Notes under the pieces: generated by a model | Seen by the model: only the letters and a program-made list of their open reading frames with translations | The model's database searches: none | What the model was told of the DNA's origin: nothing | Part shown: positions 1 through 6,381 of the stretch, piece by piece | How the letters are laid out: every line of letters starts with the position of its first letter | How positions within the stretch are numbered: the stretch's first letter is position 1 | Source of the DNA: CAYQTO01 sp964420455 | GTDB lineage: Bacteria; Sumerlaeota; Sumerlaeia; SLMS01 | Assembly (NCBI GenBank): GCA_964420455.1 | Contig: CAYQTO010000176.1 | Span: forward strand, 1 to 6,828 | Length of the DNA stretch: 6,828 nucleotides | Direction: 5' to 3' | Position numbers and translations under genes: made by a program

Positions 1-1008
1 AAGGCCGACCTCGCCGACCAGCGCGGGCGAGCCTGCCAAGGCGGTCTCGACGGCGCGGAAGACCGCGCCGCTGATCAGGCGCTCGTCCCGAAAACGCACC
101 TCCTCTTTCGTCGGGTGGACGTTGAAGTCCACCTGGTGGGGATCGACGTCTATACAGAGGACGGCGACGGGAAAGCGCCGGACCATGACGTAGCCGCGGC
201 AGGCCTGCTCCATGGCGGCGGCGAGGGATCGGCTGGTGAAGGGGCGCTCGTTGATGAACAGGAACTGGGAGCGGCGATCGCCCCGGGCGTCCTGGGGATG
301 GCCGAGGAATCCGTCTATACGGATGCCCTCGCGTTCGAGGCGGATGGGGAGAAGCGGGTGGCGGATCTGGGAGCCGAGGAGGTCGCGCATGCGCTCGTCG
401 AGGGACTGGCCCGGGGGGACGTCGAAGGCCACCCGGTCGCCCCGGTGGACGCGAAAGCCGACTCGGGGCTGGGCGAGGGCGAGGCGGGTGAGGGTGAGCA
501 TGGCGGCGTTGAGCTCGGACACGGGGGACTTGAGGAACTTGCGGCGGGCGGGCGTGTTGAAAAACAGGTCGCGGACGAGGATGCGGGTTCCGGTGGGGGC
601 ACCGAAGGGCTCGATCCGGTCGATCCGGCCGCCCTCCACGACAACACGGGTGCCCTGGTCCTCGTTGCGCGGGCGGGTCTGGATTTCCACACGGGCGACA
701 CTGGCAATGCTGGGGAGGGCCTCGCCGCGAAAGCCCCGCGTCGCCAGCGCGTTCAGGTCCTCGGCGGTGCGGATCTTCGACGTGGCGTGGCGCTGGAGGC
801 ACAACTCGGAGTCGTCACGATCCATCCCGATGCCGTCGTCGCGGATCTCCACCGCGCGGCAGTCCTCGGCGAGAAGCACCTCGATGCGGGTGGCCTCCGC
901 GTCGATCGAGTTGTCGACCAGTTCCTTGACGACGCTGGCCATGCGGACGACCACCTCGCCGGCAGCGATCTGGTTGATCAGCGTCTGGGGAAGAACCTTG
1001 ACCGGCAT
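1..1008 (-). CDS. mutL: DNA mismatch repair protein MutL, N-terminal part (cut by left edge)
   Basis: MutL links mismatch recognition by MutS to strand incision in the cytoplasm. The first 336 residues are present: the GHKL ATPase domain and most of the transducer domain. Visible ATPase motifs are NQIAAGEVV (12-20), KELVDN with the general-base Glu29, the Mg/adenine loop RDDGIGM (56-62), RHATSK (73-78), GFRGEAL (92-98) and the GT(140-141)...LFFNTPARRKFL (148-159) lid segment. The transducer domain shows INERPF (252-257) and DPHQVDFNVHPTKEEVRF (289-306), where Lys301 matches the conserved ATP-contacting lysine. The C-terminal dimerisation domain, and any endonuclease motif, lie beyond the window. 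The ATG at 1008 is chosen because MPVKVLP matches the family's usual start; only a weak GGA lies upstream. Odd point: the near-universal ERPAS after GEVV reads VRMAS here (Val21, Met23). The gene is divergent from the kinase-like gene. Confidence 0.97.
   Translation of the reverse strand, partial: MPVKVLPQTLINQIAAGEVVVRMASVVKELVDNSIDAEATRIEVLLAEDCRAVEIRDDGIGMDRDDSELCLQRHATSKIRTAEDLNALATRGFRGEALPSIASVARVEIQTRPRNEDQGTRVVVEGGRIDRIEPFGAPTGTRILVRDLFFNTPARRKFLKSPVSELNAAMLTLTRLALAQPRVGFRVHRGDRVAFDVPPGQSLDERMRDLLGSQIRHPLLPIRLEREGIRIDGFLGHPQDARGDRRSQFLFINERPFTSRSLAAAMEQACRGYVMVRRFPVAVLCIDVDPHQVDFNVHPTKEEVRFRDERLISGAVFRAVETALAGSPALVGEVGL
148..155 (+). repeat. GTCTATAC octamer, copy 1
   Basis: This copy lies inside mutL, across the codons TGT-ATA-GAC (Cys285-Ile286-Asp287). 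It uses the Ile codon ATA, which is rare in GC-rich genomes. The flanking bases give CGT-CTAT-ACA, one mismatch short of a 3-bp-arm dyad. Confidence 0.4.
313..320 (+). repeat. GTCTATAC octamer, copy 2, in a 6-4-6 inverted repeat
   Basis: This copy lies inside mutL at CGT-ATA-GAC (Arg230-Ile231-Asp232), again using ATA. It sits in the inverted repeat ATCCGT-ctat-ACGGAT (309-324), the longest dyad of the four copies. Confidence 0.45.
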
Positions 1009-1041
1009 CGAACATCCGAAGGGAGAATTCGCAAATGTGGA

Positions 1042-1070
1042 TATCTAGGGGGTCGTCCCTGTCATCTCAA
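1042..1070 (-). promoter_or_regulatory. Candidate sigma70-type promoter for mutL
   Basis: Read on the minus strand, TTGAGA (complement of 1065-1070, five of six matches to TTGACA) is followed after exactly 17 bp by TAGATA (complement of 1042-1047, only three of six to TATAAT). This would place transcription start near 1035 and give mutL a leader of about 27 nt. The site lies in the only gap between the two divergent genes. The -10 box is weak and the host's sigma consensus is unknown, so this is tentative. Confidence 0.35.
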
Positions 1071-1079
1071 GGATGAAGA

Positions 1080-1084
1080 GGAGG
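1080..1084 (+). promoter_or_regulatory. Shine-Dalgarno GGAGG of the kinase-like gene
   Basis: GGAGG sits 4 nt before the GTG at 1089 and 7 nt before a second, in-frame GTG at 1092. The 7-nt spacing is the more usual, so translation may begin at 1092 rather than 1089. An in-frame TGA at 1074-1076 excludes any earlier start. Confidence 0.6.
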
Positions 1085-1088
1085 TCGG

Positions 1089-2378
1089 GTGGTGCCATTC
1101 CTTCAGGAGCGCAAACCGCTTCCGGGTGTCGATGCGACGCCGGTCGAGCTGATGGTCGAGGAAGCGTGGGGGGAAATCTGGAGGGGCGCACGGCAGGACG
1201 GAAGCCGTGTGTTCATCGTGGCCTACTCGACGGAGGAGGGGGACGAGCTGTTCGAGGAGTCGGCCGCCGCCCTTGGGGCCTGGAAGCGCTCGCAGGGGAT
1301 GTCGTGCCCGCATTTTCTGCCGGTTCTTGAATTCCATGGGGGCGCGATCCCGATGGTGATCGTGGAGGATCCGGGCGGGCCGACCCTTCGCCAGCGGGTC
1401 CTGGATCCGGAGGCGGAGGAGCTGACGCCGAAGCAGCAGGGGACGATGGCGCTCCATGTGGCCCGGGCGCTGATGGAGGCGGAGACCTACAATGCGGGGC
1501 CTTTGGGGCTTTCGCCGGACGTGATCGTGGCGTGCCCGGAAGACCGGGACGCACCGTGGAGGGTTCTTCCGGTCGCGCCGGGCACCGCACGCGTCTATAC
1601 GTACCTGGCCGGGGGACGGTACGCCGCGCCGGAACTCGCCACCACCGCGCGGCCCAACGCCATCCATCCCGACACCTTTGCGGTTGCCTGCCTGTGGTTC
1701 GAGTCCTTTCGCAGGGACTTCGAATCACCGGCGGGGCACGTCGGCGAAGCAATTCCCTACGACGGCCTCCGGTTCCAGATCGAGAACGGGCTCGTGGCGA
1801 AGAACGGCGAATACAAGGAACCCAACATGTTCGTGATCGGTATCGAGCAGTGGGTCCGCAAGCAGGCCGACATTGATTTCGGCGACTACGAGAAAAAGAA
1901 GAAGCGGGCGAAGCGCGGGGCGCTGGTGAACTTCTTTATCGACAACCAGGTGTTCCTCAAGTGGGGGGTGGCGGTGCTGGCCTTGCTTGGTGGCGCTTAT
2001 GGCGGCTACTGGTACATGGCGACCTATCGCCCGTTCCAGGCCCCGCTTTCCGAGCGCAACGAGGCGATGGTGTACGAGACGTATCTGAACGCCCTCGCGG
2101 CGGACGACAGCATGGGTGCCCTCAGCCTGACGAGCGGCTACGCGACAGGGGCGACGGAGGATCTGTTCGGGCGGTTTGGGGAATTAAAGGATCGGCATGG
2201 GCCGGCGGCCAGCGTCCGGGTGGAGTCGCGCGCTTCGGGCTTTGGCAACCGGCGCGATGTGGAGGCGACGGTGCTCGATCGCACCGGCGACCCGGTGGCG
2301 TTGCTGTCGCTCGTTGTCACGCAACGGAGCGACGGGCGCTGGATCATCTCCAATGTGTACTTCCGGCCGCTTGTCTAG
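1089..2378 (+). CDS. Membrane-anchored kinase-like protein (probable pseudokinase) with extracytoplasmic NTF2-like domain
   Basis: I recognise no named family; this is a fold-level reading. Residues about 20-215 follow a Ser/Thr kinase: WGEIWRG (27-33, glycine-loop position), FEESAAAL (55-62, helix C), PHFLPVLEFHGG (74-85, like HPNIVPVLD.G), MVIVEDPGGPTL (89-100, hinge), helix E at 115-133, GRYAAPE (176-182, APE motif) and PDTFAVACLWFE (194-205, helix F with Asp195). Catalytic features are missing: there is no Lys in VFIVAY (41-46), HRDLKP reads PLGLSP (138-143), and DFG reads PVA (161-163). Phosphotransfer is therefore unlikely. A basic run KKKKRAKR (269-276) precedes one membrane helix (about 289-312), which predicts a cytoplasmic N-terminus. 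Residues about 320-429 form a mixed alpha/beta domain ending DGRWIISNVYF, resembling NTF2-like extracytoplasmic domains. Start is GTG, at 1089 or 1092. It converges with the dehydrogenase gene 14 bp downstream. Confidence 0.88.
   Translation: MVPFLQERKPLPGVDATPVELMVEEAWGEIWRGARQDGSRVFIVAYSTEEGDELFEESAAALGAWKRSQGMSCPHFLPVLEFHGGAIPMVIVEDPGGPTLRQRVLDPEAEELTPKQQGTMALHVARALMEAETYNAGPLGLSPDVIVACPEDRDAPWRVLPVAPGTARVYTYLAGGRYAAPELATTARPNAIHPDTFAVACLWFESFRRDFESPAGHVGEAIPYDGLRFQIENGLVAKNGEYKEPNMFVIGIEQWVRKQADIDFGDYEKKKKRAKRGALVNFFIDNQVFLKWGVAVLALLGGAYGGYWYMATYRPFQAPLSERNEAMVYETYLNALAADDSMGALSLTSGYATGATEDLFGRFGELKDRHGPAASVRVESRASGFGNRRDVEATVLDRTGDPVALLSLVVTQRSDGRWIISNVYFRPLV
1593..1600 (+). repeat. GTCTATAC octamer, copy 3
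   Basis: This copy lies inside the kinase-like gene, read as GTC-TAT-ACG (Val169-Tyr170-Thr171), a different codon phase from the mutL copies. Flanks give the dyad CGT-CTAT-ACG. Confidence 0.4.
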
Positions 2379-2392
2379 ACGTTGCCTTCGGG

Positions 2393-3175
2393 TCAGTATC
2401 CGACAGCGCCGTCGATGCTGGTGATGGAGCCGCTGATGAAGTCGCTTTCCGGCGAGGCGAAGAAGAGGGCGAGCCGGGCGACCTCGTCGGGGCTGCCCAT
2501 GCGGCCGAAGGGCACACCGCGTTCGATGCTGGCGACCTTGTATTGGCCGGCCCAGGAGTCCTCCAGGTCGTCGCCGAAGACCGACCCGTGATAAAGCTCC
2601 GTATCGATGGGGCCCGGGGCGATCGCGTTGACGCGGATGCGGTCGGGCCCGAGTTCCTTGGCCATGACCTTGGTGAGGGTGTTCACGGCGGCCTTGCTGG
2701 CCTCGTACAGGCCGAGGGCCGTGTCCGTGCGGGTGCCGGCGATGGAACTCAGGTGGATGATGTTGGCGTTCGGCCGCCCACGCAGTAGCGGCACGGCATA
2801 CTTTGAAACGAGCCAAAGCCCGCGGACGTTCACGGAAAAAACCTGGTCGAAGTCGTCCTCGCTGGACTCGTGGACAAGGCCGACACGCATGACGCCGGCT
2901 GCGTTGACCAGTACGTCGAGAGAGCCGCGCTCGGAGCGGATCCGTTCCACCACCGCACCCACGTCGGTCGTGCTCGAAACGTCTCCCGTCATGTAGAGGG
3001 AGGCGCCGCCAACCGCACGGATGCGCTCGGCGCACTCGGAAAGTCGGCTTTCCTGCCTGCCGAGGAGCACCACAAAGGCCCCTTCCCGCGCGAATGCCGT
3101 GGCAACCGCCTGGCCGATGCCGCCGCCGCCTCCGGTCACCAGCACGGTCTTGTTGTCGAACTTGCCGCCACTCAT
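2393..3175 (-). CDS. Classical short-chain dehydrogenase/reductase (FabG-like SDR)
   Basis: This is a complete 260-residue cytoplasmic NAD(P)(H)-dependent oxidoreductase, the usual length for classical SDRs. Visible motifs are the nucleotide-binding TGGGGGIG (14-21), Arg40 after the second strand (LLGR, which in this family favours NADP(H)), GDVS (64-67), NAAG (91-94), and the catalytic tetrad Asn116, Ser144 (HLSSIAG), Tyr157 and Lys161 (YEASK). APGPIDTELY (186-195) and the C-terminal ISGSITSIDGA (247-257) are also typical. The substrate cannot be read from the sequence: FabG-type 3-oxoacyl reductases, sugar or alcohol dehydrogenases all share these motifs, and its position next to a helicase gives no metabolic clue. 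The frame stays open upstream, but the ATG at 3175 is chosen because MSGGKFDNKTVLVTGG matches SDR N-termini and a GGGG lies about 8 nt ahead. It follows the helicase gene by 70 bp and may be co-transcribed. Confidence 0.96.
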   Translation of the reverse strand: MSGGKFDNKTVLVTGGGGGIGQAVATAFAREGAFVVLLGRQESRLSECAERIRAVGGASLYMTGDVSSTTDVGAVVERIRSERGSLDVLVNAAGVMRVGLVHESSEDDFDQVFSVNVRGLWLVSKYAVPLLRGRPNANIIHLSSIAGTRTDTALGLYEASKAAVNTLTKVMAKELGPDRIRVNAIAPGPIDTELYHGSVFGDDLEDSWAGQYKVASIERGVPFGRMGSPDEVARLALFFASPESDFISGSITSIDGAVGY

Positions 3176-3205
3176 GTTCCAATCCCCATTTCGATCTGCT
3201 TTTTT

Positions 3206-3236
3206 CTTTCCGCGCCGGGCGCCATGGGCCGGAAAG
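3206..3236. repeat. GC-rich inverted repeat (hairpin) between helicase and SDR genes
   Basis: The arms CTTTCCG (3206-3212) and CGGAAAG (3230-3236) are perfect complements. With C3213 bulged, GCC (3214-3216) also pairs with GGC (3227-3229), giving a 10-bp stem and a 10-nt loop. In the direction of the flanking genes (minus), the hairpin is followed by AAAAAA, not T, so it is not a normal intrinsic terminator. It could stabilise or process a helicase-SDR transcript; function is not shown. Confidence 0.45.
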
Positions 3237-3245
3237 GACGAATTT

Positions 3246-6200
3246 TCATCCTTTCGCCGGGAAGAGCGCAACCATCGCGTCGAGTTCCACGACCAATTCA
3301 TCGAAATGGCTCATGAGGTTGGCGACCTCCGCGTCGACCGAGGTGGTCTCCGGGTGGACGCGGGTCAGGACTTCGCAGATGAGATCCTCGAGTTCGGCGC
3401 GCTTTTCGGCGAGATCGGCGTGGGCAATGGCGACGGCCTCGTTTTCCGCGGCGAGGCCGATTTCCGGGACGATGGTTTCCCAGTCGTCGGGGAGGAGGGC
3501 TTTTGCGGCGGCGGGATCCTCGTCGAGGCTGCGGTCGTCGGGCGTCCAATCGGCATGGGCGGCTGGGTGCTCCTCGCGGGGAAGGAGGTCCCCATCGAAG
3601 GCGAAGGCGAGGCGCTCCATCCGGGTGGCGAAGAGATGGGCGGACTTGGAAAGGAGGGCGGGTTGGACGTCGGCCGGCAGGTCGCGCACGGCGGCAAAGA
3701 AGTCGGGATCGATGGAGATGCGGAAGGAGCACAGGATGGAGCGCTGGGCGAGGCCGGGGCGGACGACGACCGAGGCGCGGTCGGGGCTCTCGACCATCGC
3801 GAGGCGGGTCAACGAGCGGACGAAGGGATGCCCGGGCGAGAAGAAGTCCTGGCGCTCGTGGCGCACGGCGGACTTGCGGTCGAAGTAGCCGATCATTTCC
3901 GAGCGGATGCCGGGCATCCCGTGGAGGCTGTGAAACTCACCCACGGTGATGGCCACGCGGCCGTTCTCCTGCTCGTCGACCATCGATTCATAGAGGCGGG
4001 CATACCGCAGAACGGCGGCGCGCAGGTCCTGGAGTTCCCCTGCATCGTCAAGTTCCGTGGCGATTCGGCGGGCCTCTTCCACGCCGACGCGTTCGCGCAC
4101 AAGCAGGTCCGCATTCTCCCGTTCCCTTGCCTCGGCGAGCTGCTCCGACACTTCCTCGATCATCTCAAGGATGCCGGTGGCGCCTTCCTCGATCGTGCCG
4201 CGCATGACGCGGCGCATGATGCCGTCGAGCTCGCCCTCCACCGGTGCGATCGATTCGTTGAAGACGCCCACCCCGTCGACGAGGAAGTCGAAGACCGCCT
4301 CGTCGAGCTGGCCTTTGCCGACGACCACCACGGAATCGACGTCCATCTCCTCGTCGCGCCCCACGCGGTCGCATCGGCCGATGCGCTGCTCCACCACCCA
4401 CGGGGCAAACGGCAGGTCGTAATGCACCACATGGGTGGCGAACTGAAAGTTGCGCCCTTCGCCGCCGAGTTCGTCGGCGATCAGCACGCTGCCCCCCAGG
4501 TGCTCCTGAAACTCGAAGGCGTTCTTCTCGCGCTCGATCCGTGTCTGCAGGCCGGTCATCTCGAACACCTCGGCCACGCCTGTGAGGGCCTTTCGGGCGA
4601 GGAGATAGAGAGGATGAACGTTGGATTCAAAGCTGGTGAAAACCAGCAGGTGGGATTCAGGCTCGTCGCGGAAGGTCTCGGTGAGGAACTGGAGGAAGGA
4701 CTCGAAGCGGGCGGAGCGGGCCAGGGGACGAAGGGTTGCGTCTATGGCGCGGGTAAACTTGAGCCAGCGTTCGTTGGCCTTTGCGAGGTTGTCGAGGGCG
4801 TCGTCCTCGCCGTTGAGGATGGGGAGGGCGTCCATGGAGCGGCGGATAAGGCGGATGGGATCGGCGGTGACGCCTTCGCGGGGTTCGAGTTCGCCCCGTC
4901 GGGCGGCGATCCAGTCCGCCAGCGCGAGGGGCGAGCTGTGGGCCGCCCGCAACATGGCGTTGGCCACGCGATGGGCGTCCTCGTCGTCCGAACGGCTGTT
5001 TTCCTTCACCACCGAGAGCCATGCAGACACCGCGTCGAAGACCGCCAGTTCCTCCGCGGTCGGCTTGTATTCGAGGGCGTCGACAATGCGGAAGGGGAGG
5101 GGGCTTTCCTCCTCGAGGAACTTGCGGCGATAGCGCAGCATGCGGGCGCCGGGGTAGTAGCGGTCGATGATGAGGGCGGCCATGCGATGGAGTTCGTGGC
5201 GACCGTGGGCGTTGTCCTGCGCCTCCTCGAGATGGCGCTCTATTTCCTCGTCGCGAAGGCCCGTTTCCCTCCAGGCGGCAAGGATCCCATCGTGGGAGGG
5301 GTGGGGGGTCCGGATTTCCCGCAGCACGTCCTCGATGGCGCGCTGCTTTTCCTGGAGGGTCCGGATTTCCTCCGGGGACCGGAAGCGTGTATAGACATCC
5401 GGCTCGAGGATCTGGAAAAGACGCAGCAGGTTCCAGGCGTCGTCGGAGACGGGCGTGGCGGTGAGCAGGAGGACGGCGTGGGCCTTGGCGCTGAGGGTGC
5501 GGAAGGCCTCGACGAGTTCCGGCTGGTGGAGGATCCGGTGGGCCTCGTCGATGATGAGGATTTCCGCGGACCTCCTGGCGGCGAAGGGGCGGGCGCTCTC
5601 GTGCGGCAGGATCACCCCACTCCCGTCGCCCTCGTCGTCCTCGTCCTCCTCGCCCGTGAGGGAGAAGATCATCTTGCCGAACTTGCCGTACATCTCGAAG
5701 GCCCACTGGGCGGTGAGGGACTCGGGGACGAAGATGGCGGTTTCCCATTCGGGGAAGTACTTGCGAAGGGTGGCGACGACGAGGCCGGCTTCCACGGTCT
5801 TGCCGAGGCCGACCTCGTCGGCGAAGAGGAAGCGCATGCGTCCGAACTGGAGGGCGTAGCGGGCGGCGTTGATCTGGTGGGGGATGGGGAGCATGCGGGC
5901 ACCGTTATAGCCGACGATTCCCATGCTGCGTGCGGTGGCGGCGAAGAACGTTTCGAGCAGGCGCATGCGGGCGGTGACGAGCTTGCAGGGGCTGAAGATG
6001 CCTTGGGCGAGGAGGTCCACCGGATTGGGCGCAAGGGATCCCTCGTGGAGCGCCAGCTCGTACTCGGGGACCTCCATGGTGTCGTCGCCGAGGACGACCT
6101 CGTAGGTGTAAAGGTCGTCGGAGAAGGGGTTTAGCAGCCGGAGGACCTCGACGAGGTTGTCCTTCCAGGTGACTTCGTCGGTGGGGCGATAGCGGTAGCG

Positions 6201-6365
6201 GCGGAGTTCGGCGGCGGGCGAGCGCATGGGGACCGCGCCGAGGGAGATGGGGGTCAGGTCCACCTGGCCGCCGGCCACGTCGGCAACACGGTAGACCTGC
6301 GGGACGATGAGCCCCTTGGGAAAGACGGTCATTCCTATCTGAAGCAACTGGACCCCCTTGGCCAT
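3246..6365 (-). CDS. rapA: RapA/HepA-like SNF2-family ATPase (DEAD/DEAH helicase)
   Basis: RapA is a SNF2-type ATPase that binds RNA polymerase and helps recycle it. This protein has 1039 residues (E. coli RapA is 968). Helicase motifs in order: IPHQ (161-164), Walker A ADEVGLGKT (182-190), FVPESL (212-217), DEAH (273-276), LTATP (301-305), LLVFTSF (573-579), GGEGRNFQFATHVVHYD (634-650) and EQRIGRCDRVGR (659-670). The run from GEGRNFQFA through LPF to EQRIGR closely follows RapA. A RapA-like C-terminal region (about 680-1039) includes GHPFVRSL (845-852), like HPLIRNG. The N-terminal 150 residues are only faintly RapA-like. An acidic loop (239-247) precedes the DEAH box. ATG 6365 is chosen, 16 bp after the upstream stop; its GGAG is rather far away (13 nt), and TTG 6347 (behind a G-run) or ATG 6332 are possible. 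The RapA assignment is to family level; other SNF2 roles are possible. Confidence 0.9.
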   Translation of the reverse strand: MAKGVQLLQIGMTVFPKGLIVPQVYRVADVAGGQVDLTPISLGAVPMRSPAAELRRYRYRPTDEVTWKDNLVEVLRLLNPFSDDLYTYEVVLGDDTMEVPEYELALHEGSLAPNPVDLLAQGIFSPCKLVTARMRLLETFFAATARSMGIVGYNGARMLPIPHQINAARYALQFGRMRFLFADEVGLGKTVEAGLVVATLRKYFPEWETAIFVPESLTAQWAFEMYGKFGKMIFSLTGEEDEDDEGDGSGVILPHESARPFAARRSAEILIIDEAHRILHQPELVEAFRTLSAKAHAVLLLTATPVSDDAWNLLRLFQILEPDVYTRFRSPEEIRTLQEKQRAIEDVLREIRTPHPSHDGILAAWRETGLRDEEIERHLEEAQDNAHGRHELHRMAALIIDRYYPGARMLRYRRKFLEEESPLPFRIVDALEYKPTAEELAVFDAVSAWLSVVKENSRSDDEDAHRVANAMLRAAHSSPLALADWIAARRGELEPREGVTADPIRLIRRSMDALPILNGEDDALDNLAKANERWLKFTRAIDATLRPLARSARFESFLQFLTETFRDEPESHLLVFTSFESNVHPLYLLARKALTGVAEVFEMTGLQTRIEREKNAFEFQEHLGGSVLIADELGGEGRNFQFATHVVHYDLPFAPWVVEQRIGRCDRVGRDEEMDVDSVVVVGKGQLDEAVFDFLVDGVGVFNESIAPVEGELDGIMRRVMRGTIEEGATGILEMIEEVSEQLAEARERENADLLVRERVGVEEARRIATELDDAGELQDLRAAVLRYARLYESMVDEQENGRVAITVGEFHSLHGMPGIRSEMIGYFDRKSAVRHERQDFFSPGHPFVRSLTRLAMVESPDRASVVVRPGLAQRSILCSFRISIDPDFFAAVRDLPADVQPALLSKSAHLFATRMERLAFAFDGDLLPREEHPAAHADWTPDDRSLDEDPAAAKALLPDDWETIVPEIGLAAENEAVAIAHADLAEKRAELEDLICEVLTRVHPETTSVDAEVANLMSHFDELVVELDAMVALFPAKG
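5389..5396 (-). repeat. GTCTATAC octamer, copy 4
   Basis: This copy lies inside the helicase gene on the minus strand, read as GTC-TAT-ACA (Val324-Tyr325-Thr326). Flanks give the dyad TGT-CTAT-ACA. Confidence 0.4.
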
Positions 6366-6381
6366 GGCGCCCGCGGCGCTC

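Noticed and set aside
115..1152. Plus-strand open frame of 345 codons antisense to mutL
   Set aside because: It is codon-aligned with mutL and explained the same way; it also crosses the divergent gap and runs into the next gene. MutL is unmistakable on the other strand.
3206..3236. Rho-independent terminator for the helicase gene
   Set aside because: The stem is good, but on the transcribed strand it is followed by A's rather than T's.
3176..3301. N-terminal extension of the SDR to an upstream start at 3301
   Set aside because: The extra 42 residues would overlap the helicase gene's 3' end and lie ahead of the standard SDR N-terminus; the ATG at 3175 fits the family.
1062..4173. 14-nt match TCATCTCAAGGATG at 1062-1075 and 4160-4173
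   Set aside because: One such pair is not far from chance over all position pairs in 6.8 kb. One copy is intergenic and the other is coding, with no shared context.
3021..6134. Plus-strand open frame of 1037 codons antisense to the helicase
   Set aside because: It uses the same triplets as the helicase read in reverse complement, so it stays open simply because the helicase avoids TTA, CTA and TCA codons, which are rare at high GC. It has no family motifs and an unnatural Gly/Asp/Glu/His-rich composition.
3246..6365. Defence-island helicase (for example a DISARM-type SNF2 protein)
   Set aside because: The neighbours are probable primase, SDR, kinase-like and mutL genes. No methylase, nuclease or phospholipase partner is present, and motifs V and VI follow RapA.
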